A stretch of DNA of 64,000 nt, from the NCBI RefSeq assembly GCF_963678635.1, contig NC_087069.1:30732776-30796775 (forward strand), written 5' to 3'. This stretch comes from Symsagittifera roscoffensis. Taxonomy: Eukaryota; Xenacoelomorpha; Acoela; Convolutidae. The notes under the pieces were generated by a model, which did no database searches, was not told where the DNA came from, and saw only the letters and a program-made list of their open reading frames with translations. Every line of letters begins with the position of its first letter. Position 1 is the stretch's first letter. Below, piece by piece: positions 52,512-60,515 of this stretch. A program made the position numbers and the translations under genes.

Positions 52512-52963
52512 TCTTAGTGAAAAACATCTAATCTTTTGACAAATGCAGCTTTCTCAAGGCACTCGATAAAAATTATTTTCCTTCACAAACTCACCAATCA
52601 CCCATATTGCAACTCTTTGTGAGAAAAAGCAACCATCACCCAGAAGCGGCAGATGGAAACTACCTTCTGCTAGATTAGTGAAAAAACATCTAATCATTTG
52701 ACAAACGCAGCTTTCTCAAGACACTCAATACCAAACTTTATTTCTTCATGTATTCACCCATATTGCAAATTTTTGTGCAAAAAGCAACCTTCACCCAGAA
52801 GCCGGTAGATCGAAACTACTTTCTGCTAGATTAGTGAAAAAACATCTAATCAATTTATTACGCTAGCAAAAACTATATACGTCGGACAAAACGCTTGCTA
52901 AGAATAAAGGGTCCTTTCTACTTTCTATCTTAGAAAGTAAATCTAAAATTCGCTGAGAAATAT

Positions 52964-52969
52964 TTTATT
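52964..52969 (-). terminator. Candidate polyadenylation signal of the LTR (AATAAA)
   Basis: AATAAA on the minus strand sits downstream of the TATA box and upstream of the element end, where R/U5 polyadenylation is expected. Confidence 0.45.
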
Positions 52970-53155
52970 AGAAAAGAAGTTAGTATGAATTTACAGCAAG
53001 TTGCCTTTTGACTCAATATCTATTTTAACGGTGAGATTAGAGATATTTTTACTGAGAGTAGATATTATTTTAGAGATTGATTGGGGTGGCTGAAGAGAGT
53101 GGTGTTGGTGTTAGAAGATATATTGTTGGGAATGAATTCCCGTAGTTTTGAGCTT

Positions 53156-53164
53156 CTATTTATA
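53156..53164 (-). promoter_or_regulatory. Candidate LTR TATA box (TATAAATAG)
   Basis: TATAAATAG on the minus strand lies inside the presumed LTR. Transcription would start roughly 25-30 bases further on, near 53,125-53,130, and run toward the element outer end. Confidence 0.5.
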
Positions 53165-53370
53165 CTCAGATGGGGAAATCACGCCACTTTTCGTATCAAA
53201 TGAGAAGTTACTTCTTAACTTCGTATTCTCTATTCGTACATTCGTATTTTACGAGAAGAAAGTTTAATATGCTCGTATTTTACGAGAGGAATCGTTAATA
53301 TTCGCATTGAATGAGAATAGTCGTTTCAATTCTCAATGCTTAAAACGTTATATGAATTATTCCAATAGCA

Positions 53371-53384
53371 TTTTCCTTCCTTTT
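53371..53384 (-). promoter_or_regulatory. Polypurine tract (plus-strand primer site)
   Basis: On the minus strand the tract reads AAAAGGAAGGAAAA and is followed directly by TG, the usual first bases of an LTR. This adjacency is the main reason for placing the LTR boundary at 53,370. Confidence 0.65.
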
Positions 53385-54010
53385 GCAAGGGAGTAAAAAC
53401 ATATTTCTTTTGTGGTGGCGGCGGCATCACATTTTGTGAACGCAATAAAATATTTCATGTTTCTGTTTCTATTTGAAATCAGAACATATCCATCCTCCTA
53501 TATGGAGAGGAAAAAAACTAAAACTTTCATTTTTATTACTTTCACTTGAATAGTGGGGTAAATGTTGATCGATCGAAGCTTTTTCTTTCAATCTCAAAAA
53601 GTTGGTTCAATAGTTTGTTGGTATTACAGGTAGCAGATGTTTTTGAACAACTGATACTTTGAGTCAGGCTTGAATGATTATAAATACATCAGTTACATTT
53701 ATAAATCAAAATAGAGTTTACACAACCAAGGGATTTAACTATAAAACTAAATACATCAAAATTATTTGTTTCTCAAAAGTTTAGTTTTATTCCTTGTACA
53801 TTCTTTTTCCAAAGTCTCCTTTTTGTCCTGAAGTATGTGAAGTGGATGTCCATACGCGTAATAAAGGGAGGACTGGTTCATACAAAGGGGGTTTTTTTTG
53901 TGGTTTTTGTTTTTTATAAAAGTCAAAATTGTTGAGAAAGGAAATTAATAGCTATTCTACATAGCTATATAAAGCGAAAGAATAAATGTTTAAATGAAAG
54001 GATAAATTTT
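53385..54010 (-). other. 3' untranslated part of the retroelement
   Basis: Between the last accessory ORF and the polypurine tract there are about 620 bp with no ORF of note. The sequence is AT-rich with G-runs and a GGCGGCGG stretch near 53,418. No RNA gene or repeat was recognised. Confidence 0.5.
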
Positions 54011-54232
54011 TTACAATTTTCCTTCCAACTGGGCTATAAGTTGGTGATTTTTTGTTTTCAAATTGTGGATTTGCTTTTTCAGCTCCCGGATTTGGCGCGT
54101 TTCATGTATATGACTGCGCTGAATTTGCTCAGTATAGTCATCTAACTGGGGGGTTTGTAATTTTGCTGTCAGATATTTATCTGGGACATAGATTTTTTGA
54201 TATTCAAGAAGGGAATTAGTTATGGAATACAT
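54011..54232 (-). CDS. Accessory ORF 2, leucine-zipper protein (73 aa) or C-terminal part of accessory ORF 1
   Basis: The C-terminal half is strongly helical and charged, with Leu at residues 51, 58 and 65 in a heptad register plus hydrophobics between them: a short leucine-zipper coiled coil. The N-terminal half has Tyr/Leu-rich text without a known domain. The same frame stays open upstream of this Met back to about 54,327, overlapping the end of ORF 1, so the two may be one protein split by a frameshift. ATG is at 54,232. It lies after env and before the 3' LTR, where retroviruses keep regulatory genes. No homologue is recognised. Confidence 0.5.
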   Translation of the reverse strand: MYSITNSLLEYQKIYVPDKYLTAKLQTPQLDDYTEQIQRSHIHETRQIRELKKQIHNLKTKNHQLIAQLEGKL

Positions 54233-54281
54233 TTTTTTATAGGGTGATAGGCTTCTAATTTAAAACGATTGATTAATGGAT

Positions 54282-54713
54282 TCAAAGCATAATTGAGATC
54301 CATATCGAAGCCAGGATTGCTGTTAATTTAATGTATCGTTCCCTTTCTATCTGAATATGTAATTTAGTGTTTAATTCAGTGGGGTGCAAGGGCTGTCGCC
54401 TAATGGTCATTGGATATTGGGTTCGCTTTTTAGATTTGGAATTCGAGGGAACCAGGGGTATTTTAAAATCAGGGGGTGAAAGTTTTAGGGGTGTTGGCTG
54501 TGATGCTGTAGTTATTGGGACAGCTGAATTGGTTTGAAGTAGTGGCTCAACGAAGGATCGTGTTGAGGTCGGCTTTGCAGTTGGTGTTGTAGTAGTAGAA
54601 ACAGTTGGTTGTTGAGTGAGTGCTGAAATCTGCAAGTCCATTGGATCGGTTGGTGGCAGGAGTGAGAGAAGATCCTCAAAATCTCTCAAGTCGTCATCAA
54701 GTGTTGCGTCCAT
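54282..54713 (-). CDS. Accessory ORF 1, activator-like protein with acidic N-terminus (143 aa)
   Basis: The ORF starts at an ATG (54,713) shortly after env. Residues 1-20 are acidic and hydrophobic with an LxxLL motif at 15-19 (DLLSLLPP context), like many activation domains. Residues 30-80 are rich in Thr, Pro and Ser. Residues 92-106 are basic (SKSKKRT and TIRRQP), a possible nuclear or nucleic-acid-binding segment. The final 13 residues are probably out-of-frame tail, since the neighbouring frame continues into the zipper ORF. The layout of acidic LxxLL end, linker, basic patch and zipper suggests a transcriptional regulator. This is inference from composition, not from homology. Confidence 0.5.
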   Translation of the reverse strand: MDATLDDDLRDFEDLLSLLPPTDPMDLQISALTQQPTVSTTTTPTAKPTSTRSFVEPLLQTNSAVPITTASQPTPLKLSPPDFKIPLVPSNSKSKKRTQYPMTIRRQPLHPTELNTKLHIQIERERYIKLTAILASIWISIML

Positions 54714-54768
54714 AGTTGAATCAGTTGGTATATCCTAGAACAGTAGAATTTTTTTTATTTTTTTTTTA

Positions 54769-57065
54769 TTAGACTGGGTTTGTTGGGTGATCCAAGTTTT
54801 GAGTTCTTCTCTCAAAACTTGTTAATTGGATGTGAGGATACATGCGATCCTCGTTTGTTTTATCAATTTCCTCTAAAAGAGGAGCTTGTATTTTTTGATC
54901 ACATTCTTGTTCTATTTTTTCAGTTTGCTCATCTTGAGTGAAAATTGAGGTCACTATGGAAGTGAAAAAAATATTATATGAAGCGGCCAGCAATACTTTG
55001 CCAAAGTGTAGTGAGCGGCCGGTGATTTTGTGAATATGCATAGCCTTTATTATGAATACTAGGCAATCTACTATGAATTTCACAAATAGAAAAGAAGCGA
55101 AGACTATTCCGCATTTTTCTAAATAGTATTGTACTTTCCCGAATATACGGATGTATTCGTTTTTCCAAAAGTTTGGAGAGATGAGATAGTCCAAATAGAT
55201 TGTTTGGGAAGAGCCTAGTGGGCTGTATGAGTCCTTGAAAAGAATTTTTTAGCATTTAGAAAGGACCTGGATACTTTTTGCAGTATTGCTTTCATCTCTG
55301 AATTATCGGAATTGATATTCCAGAATTTTTGCATTTGAGCATAAGTCTAGATTGAAGCGCCTTGGCTAGAGGCTAGAGAATGCTTAATCTTTTGAATGAT
55401 CTCTTTTGGTTTAAAGAGATATGGTCCTGTAACCCTTGTAATTTGAGGGGTTAATTCAATCCAGGACTTATCATCATCAACATCTAGTTGAAAGAGATTC
55501 GAATGTTTGTCGGAGCAGTCTTGTAGATCTGCCGACTGAAAAGTTTGTCGCGTAATTGGATCGACAAATCGAATATTTTCCTTATACATATTGGGAATGC
55601 GATTATAGCATTCATCAATTAATTGCAAAGGTGAATAAAATTTCGGACAATGGTAGAGCCAGGCAACATTGCCATTGGTCTCTAAGAACATAGAGCGGTT
55701 TTTGGTTAAAATATAGCCAGCCAAACGTGGGCTTTCAAGTGAAAGCATTAAAGTATTTAATATTGAGGAGCGTTCTAGCTCACATTGATTTTGCAGAAAG
55801 GCTAACTCGGCCGTTCTGAGCATGTAGAAGCTATAAAAAAGAATATTGTCCAATTTGGTTCCTATATGAGCTTCGTAGTCAATTTGATGACTTGAAAATT
55901 GGAGTGGCGGCGAATCATCACTTAATGTGAGAAAAGTAGAATTTGGTTGGCCGGCATTATGAATAGTTCCCGTTTCTGGGGTTGGTTTAACTTGGATTCC
56001 AGTACCCATATTGAAACCGTCAGTGTGTATGCAATAAAAAGTGAATCATATGAAATTGGATACACTATTCTGGGAGGACCACAAAGAGATTGCGGTTTAT
56101 TCATCACCTGTAGCATAAATTTTTGAGAATCCCTTGTATGGGTAGAATGAATAGATGGGCTAGAATCGCCTAAAATTATATAGTATGATTCTTCGTTTTG
56201 AATCATTTTAGCCGGAAATCTGCTTAAAACAGTGAAAATGCAATTGTTGGGTTCTTCCCAAGTATAAACAAAAGCGTCTAAGGATGTTGTTTCACATCCA
56301 ATTGTAGACACTGGACAGGGCAAAGGAATGTTTTGCCAATTATTGACTGTTCCATCTTTGAGGTTAACAGTCAGAGTTACATTTTGCATTTTCCAATTTA
56401 ATCCAAGAACGGCCATCACATTCGTTATGATGTTTGCCGTCAAATTTGCCAGCATGGGCATTAGTTACTGTTTTAACATTAAGTTTGAATGGAATATTTC
56501 CAATACTAGCATAGCCTAGGTTAAGATAGCCTCTGTCGGCGGCCGATTTACATTGATCGGCAGATAAATGGAGATCAGTAGTGATCATATTTTGTCGAGC
56601 GTCGATACCACTCGCATCAAAAGAATCGCAGAACCAACGCATTGATTGGTGTTTGATTCGACACATTGTCGCATTTACTTTTGTGCGATAATGTCTCTGA
56701 TACAGAGTAACATAAACATGGGTTACTTTAATATTTTCTGGTTGGACTTTGCAAGGTGCTACTTTATTTAGAGAGAACATTCTGTTAGAAGTCATTAGTT
56801 GACAATCATAATGAGCAACCCGAAGATTATTTGCAGTATTTGAATGTAATTGTTCTTTCGGATCAAATGCTGAGGTTTGATTCGAAAGTATTATTAGAGT
56901 TAAAAGACCAACCAAATAAAATTTTGGGAAGTTTATTTTTTGGTGGTGAATGATAGCAAAAGAATTTTTAAAAGTACTCCTTTTAAGCATTTCCTCGAGA
57001 GTGGTTAGAACAGGATCTTGGTCCATTAGTTCACCTTCCTCTAGTTCACTATTTGGATTTGTCAT
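54769..57065 (-). pseudogene. Envelope-like glycoprotein resembling chuvirus glycoproteins, frameshifted
   Basis: The ATG is at 57,065 (a longer frame to 57,107 begins with TTG). About 45 residues of acidic leader precede a hydrophobic segment (FYLVGLLTLIILSN), acting as signal peptide or leader anchor. The ectodomain begins with a YDC motif and a SLN.VAPC block, followed by spaced cysteines. A second segment (frame 56,461-55,922) has a DAFVYTWEEPNNC block and SLCGPPRIVYP. A third (56,009-55,347) is helical with Cys pairs. The last (55,194-54,769) has two hydrophobic stretches (residues about 29-50 and 66-85) and an acidic tail. Arrangement and motifs recall the glycoproteins of Chuviridae, captured by several insect LTR elements. 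Frame changes near 56,390-56,410, 56,000 and 55,200-55,350 inactivate it. Confidence 0.6.
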
Positions 57066-57593
57066 TTTGTGGATTTTTTGTGATGGGAAATCTGAGTTAG
57101 ATTTCAATTTTTGTTGAGGAATTCAGCAGATTTATTTTTTGGAGAGAGAGGAGGTTTTGAATGCAAGATTTGGAATTGAGCAAGAATGAAAACAACTGTA
57201 TATCAGTTAGTTTTTAAAGGCTGTTTTTGCTTTTTTGCAAATCTAAGCTCTGATTGGCCGTTGTTATTCGGCGTCTTTCGGAAGTGACTCTTTTTAAGTC
57301 GTAATTCCTTCGCCATTCGTTTTGTAATGTTTTGGTGTTTTTTTCACTCTGTCTTAATGTCGTGGTTTTTCCACTTAGTTTTGATTTGTTGAGATCTAGC
57401 AGTGAAATTATTTTTATTCGTTTATGCTGATGTTAATTTTCAACAACTGCCTTCCCCTTCCCTATTGGAGGAGGAAAATGAAAAAAAAACATCTCTTCAT
57501 AAAAGAGGACTAAAAGCAACATCTTTTTTTTGCTTTCCGTTTAGTTTGAACTATCTGTAATTTATCCTCAAAAAAAAATTTTCGTCGTCCAGA
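57066..57593. promoter_or_regulatory. Divergent spacer between env and the opposite-strand ORF
   Basis: This roughly 530-bp stretch separates the env ATG (leftward) from the ATG of the rightward ORF. On the minus strand it includes a purine-rich run AGGGAAGGGGAAGG (about 57,450-57,463), comparable to the 3' polypurine tract and a candidate central tract, and it is otherwise AT-rich with A and T runs. No firm TATA box is seen for either gene. Env may be made from a spliced transcript. Confidence 0.35.
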
Positions 57594-58391
57594 ATGAATT
57601 TTATCGATCCCGAAGATAATCTGGTGGACTTCCCGGAGAAGTTTTTGAACTTACGGGATGAGCTAAATTTCAAACATGAAGCCTTGCTGGAGGACAAGGA
57701 AGTCGAGAGAAGGATGGAAATCTACGACGGATTAGTAGAGAAAGGGGCAAATCTAACGCTTGTGGAATTCATGATCTTTATGGACCGGAGTTATGTCTTC
57801 AAGTATCCGGTACGGAATACGGATGAACTATTTGAGCTGGGCTCAATTCAAAGTAGGTTCTTCGCGAAGAAACTACGGAGCCCATGGAGTAGAAACCATG
57901 TGGTTTCACAAGAAACAATGGACTTTTTGTCCTTATTCTTTGGAGAGGATGTAAGTTTGTTTTACAATACACCCAATTTTAAAAGTAATGAAAAAAATTT
58001 TTTTTATTCAAGTGGCATGGCAATATAGAAATAGTATATAAATTTATCTTAATTTCAAGAAGAATTCTTCAGAAAGCCAGCAGCAGAGGAAGAATTTAGA
58101 AAAAAAATAGAGCTGGATATTATGTTGGAGGAAATATATCAAGCTTTGTGGCGGCCTTATTCAGCGCTGCAGTTTGCAAAGAGAAGCTTGAGTAGGGCCG
58201 CTGAAAACTCTTTGGAAAAGATGGCGGCTGTCAAACTAGTGAAATCTTACACGGATATTAAGTCTTATTTTTATAAAAGTTATTTTAAAATCTATTTGTT
58301 AATATTTTATTTTTGTTGTTTTGTGTTTTCTAACAAACGAAATATTTATAAAGTAGAAAAAGGAAAGGAAAAAAAAATAAAAGGCCATTAA
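57594..58391 (+). CDS. Antisense ORF inside the retroelement, probably two exons
   Basis: The reading starts at ATG 57,594 (A at -3) and runs 119 codons of acidic, helical-looking protein without Cys to FFGED, where an excellent donor GAT|GTAAGT lies at 57,951. Unspliced, it stops at 58,026-58,028. The same frame is open again from 58,059 to 58,391 with EEEFRKK, an LEEIYQALW helix and a Lys/Phe-rich tail. An in-frame join needs the AG at 58,075-58,076; the stronger acceptors at 58,059 and 58,072 shift the frame. AATAAA at 58,376-58,381 overlaps the end. The gene is convergent with pol, with only 27 bp between stop codons. No family is recognised. It could be an element accessory gene or a captured host gene. 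Confidence 0.55.
58376..58381 (+). terminator. Polyadenylation signal for the antisense ORF (AATAAA)
   Basis: A canonical AATAAA on the plus strand sits 10 bases before the stop of the antisense frame and just before the pol 3' end, so its transcript could end inside the pol terminus. Confidence 0.45.
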
Positions 58392-58418
58392 AAAGAATTA
58401 AAAAAATATTTAGTGTTT

Positions 58419-60488
58419 TTATTTCTTTTTAAATTTGCCAATTAAACTAGATGGAATTGTAGTTCGATAAAAGTTTGTAGGACGATTTGTCCATTTAGGT
58501 TTTTTGGATTCAGAAAGTGATCCAGGTGCGGATCGAGTGTTCTCATAGAAGCTTTCCTGAGAGCTATGAGGGATATTTTTTCCATCAGTAAAGCTTTCTG
58601 ATGATTCAGATAAACGAGGGATATCAGGAGGACGGGGAGTATTATATTGTGTTGTTATATTTTGGTGGCGGCGGCCAAAGTCATTTGCGAGACTAGTATT
58701 AGGACTTATACTGCGGCTAGGTAGGCGGCGTTGGCTATAATTACTAGGTTGACTAGTTGAAGGATTAGGGGTTTTATCAACAGGATAGGGAGTTGAACTT
58801 CGAATAGGTCTAAGATTCTGGTCAATCGCAGTCGCATCGAACAAAGTTCTTAGATGCATGGTTTCTCTGCCTGAATCTAATGATTGTTCTTGGACAATGG
58901 TTTTATTTTGATCCTCATTTGCAGGATTATTATCAGTCATTTGCTGATAACCATTGTTGGCTACTGGCCAAAACTGGTATTGTAGATTTTCAACTTGTTC
59001 CGGTTTATTGAAAGAGTCGATTTGATGATTTGTTATATGATCATAAAAGTCACTTGAAAATAAATCACTAGAGTACTCTTGTAGTAGTTTGGGCATTTGT
59101 TGTTCTTTAGGAAAGTATTCAACAATATGATTGCGGTGGACAATCTTTTTTTCGTTAGTAAAATCATTTTGAATTCCGTATGTTACCTCCGTGATTTTTT
59201 CAATTACGGTGTAAGGTCCAGATCTCAAATTCAAAAGCTTTTCAGATTTCAATAGTGGTTTGGATCTATTTTCTAGTAACACCTTAGTGCCTTCTTTTAT
59301 AGGCCGTCCTAATTTAAATTGATTTCGGAACATGTGGGCCTTATTAGTGATGCGGCGGCAATGGGTATAGGTGTTACTATAAATCAACTTAAAATCATTT
59401 TCCCTTTTTAGTATTTTGGTGGAAATTTGATTTTTTAGAAATCTATCTATGGTCTCAGTGTTTGACTTATGCTCGGTATGAGCATAATTTTCGAGACCAG
59501 CGCAAAATTCAGAGGTACATCTTTTGTTTTGGTCGCGGTAGAGGCCTAATTTAAGGCTAAGGGGAACCTGAGGTTTTATGCCAAAGACAATCTCATATGG
59601 AGTGTAACCTGTACTTGAATTAATGGCGGTGTTATGTGCAAAAGCAAATTTATTTGTTAATTCAGACCAGTTTGAGCCTGAGGTACTCAAGAAATGTCGA
59701 AAGTACTGGGTTAAATGTTTATTCTGGACTTCAATTTTTCCGTTAGTCCAAGGCGAGTAAGTAGTTCTTGGCCTCAGGGTTATTCCCAATTCAGAGGACC
59801 AATGAGCAAAGTCATTACTCATGAATGCACTTCCATTATCATGAATAATTTGTTGTGGAATACCAAATAATGTGATGTATTTCTCTAAGAGCTTAATGGT
59901 TTCCTTAGAGTCTGCATGGGTGCATGGATAGACTTGAAGATATCTAGAGAAGGCATCTATCACAACTAAGCAAAAGTTTTTGCCGTGACTTGATGGTCTA
60001 AATGGACCTTTATGATCAATGTGGATCGTTTTCATTGGGATTGTTTCTAATTGTCGCCATTGTTGTAATGGAGCTTCATTCAAGCCTTTTCGTTTAGGTT
60101 TAATTTTCTGACATTCTAGGCAATCATGAGGAAGCATGTTGACCCATTTATAGAGTCCGGGCCAATATAAATATCTTTTGATTATTTCCAAAGTTTTTGT
60201 TTCGCCGTGATGACCGCTAAGAGGATGCTTATGAGCTAACTCAAAGCAATTTAGCACTAGGGAGATGGGTAAGCAAATTTTTGGACTCTTAGTATAGTCA
60301 TCATTATTTTCATTAATACCTAGAAGATTATGTTGGTCTTCAATGAATAATAATTCAAACTGCCTGATATAGGCTTTTAATCCTTTTTCTTCACGACAAG
60401 GATTTTTTTTGTTTCTTTCTGGCTTTTCGTTTTGCTTTATGCAATTTTTGATATCTATGATTACAGTATAGTTACACTGCTCTTGCAT
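58419..60488 (-). CDS. Integrase region of pol (689 codons open)
   Basis: Its role is insertion of element cDNA into the genome. Residues about 86-126 form the HHCC zinc-binding domain (His pairs around AHKHPLSGHHG, then CLEC). The catalytic core has Asp158 in IHIDHKGPF, Asp217 in IIHDNGSAF and Glu253 in TNGKIE, a DD35E spacing with all three residues present. Downstream, LRSGPYTVIEKITEV is the GPY/F module typical of Ty3/gypsy integrases. The last 220 or so residues are a Ser/Pro/Asn-rich tail ending KFKKK. It is continuous in frame with the RT reading and separated from it only by TAA at 60,516-60,518. The Met at 60,488 is internal to the polyprotein, not a true start. This is the best preserved module of the element. 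Confidence 0.9.
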   Translation of the reverse strand: MQEQCNYTVIIDIKNCIKQNEKPERNKKNPCREEKGLKAYIRQFELLFIEDQHNLLGINENNDDYTKSPKICLPISLVLNCFELAHKHPLSGHHGETKTLEIIKRYLYWPGLYKWVNMLPHDCLECQKIKPKRKGLNEAPLQQWRQLETIPMKTIHIDHKGPFRPSSHGKNFCLVVIDAFSRYLQVYPCTHADSKETIKLLEKYITLFGIPQQIIHDNGSAFMSNDFAHWSSELGITLRPRTTYSPWTNGKIEVQNKHLTQYFRHFLSTSGSNWSELTNKFAFAHNTAINSSTGYTPYEIVFGIKPQVPLSLKLGLYRDQNKRCTSEFCAGLENYAHTEHKSNTETIDRFLKNQISTKILKRENDFKLIYSNTYTHCRRITNKAHMFRNQFKLGRPIKEGTKVLLENRSKPLLKSEKLLNLRSGPYTVIEKITEVTYGIQNDFTNEKKIVHRNHIVEYFPKEQQMPKLLQEYSSDLFSSDFYDHITNHQIDSFNKPEQVENLQYQFWPVANNGYQQMTDNNPANEDQNKTIVQEQSLDSGRETMHLRTLFDATAIDQNLRPIRSSTPYPVDKTPNPSTSQPSNYSQRRLPSRSISPNTSLANDFGRRHQNITTQYNTPRPPDIPRLSESSESFTDGKNIPHSSQESFYENTRSAPGSLSESKKPKWTNRPTNFYRTTIPSSLIGKFKKK

Positions 60489-60515
60489 AATTTTTTCAAC
60501 GTCTAAATTTGCTTC

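Larger units (their letters stand above)
45571..52855 (+). repeat. Satellite 2: tandem array of initiator-tRNA-derived units
   Basis: The first monomers begin AGCTAT(G/A)AAAA at 45575, 45933, 46290 and 46654 (spacings 358, 357 and 364 bp). Each contains, in order, a CACATTGCA..TTTTTGTGCGAAAAA block, a CGAAACGCTGTTTCCAGAGCATTTT block, an AT-rich stretch, a tRNA-like sequence starting AGCAGGGTGG, and GCAGCTTTCTCAAG.CACTCGATAAAA. From about 49,000 on, long units alternate with short units of roughly 165 bp that keep only the 3' half of the tRNA (CCCAGAAGCCGGTAGATCGAAACTACCTTCTGCTA-type). The markers CTCGGTTAT at 49243, 49904, 50416, 51081 and 52220 (approximate) show irregular higher-order spacing. 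The array is interrupted by the retroelement at about 52,855. Confidence 0.9.
52856..53370 (-). repeat. Presumed 3' LTR of the retroelement
   Basis: On the minus strand it begins TGCTATTGG immediately after a polypurine tract and runs about 515 bp to the satellite junction. It contains a TATAAATAG box and, about 190 bp downstream of that, AATAAA, as expected for U3, R and U5. The outer end near 52,856 does not show a clear terminal CA, so the exact terminus is uncertain, and the second LTR is not available for comparison. Confidence 0.6.
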
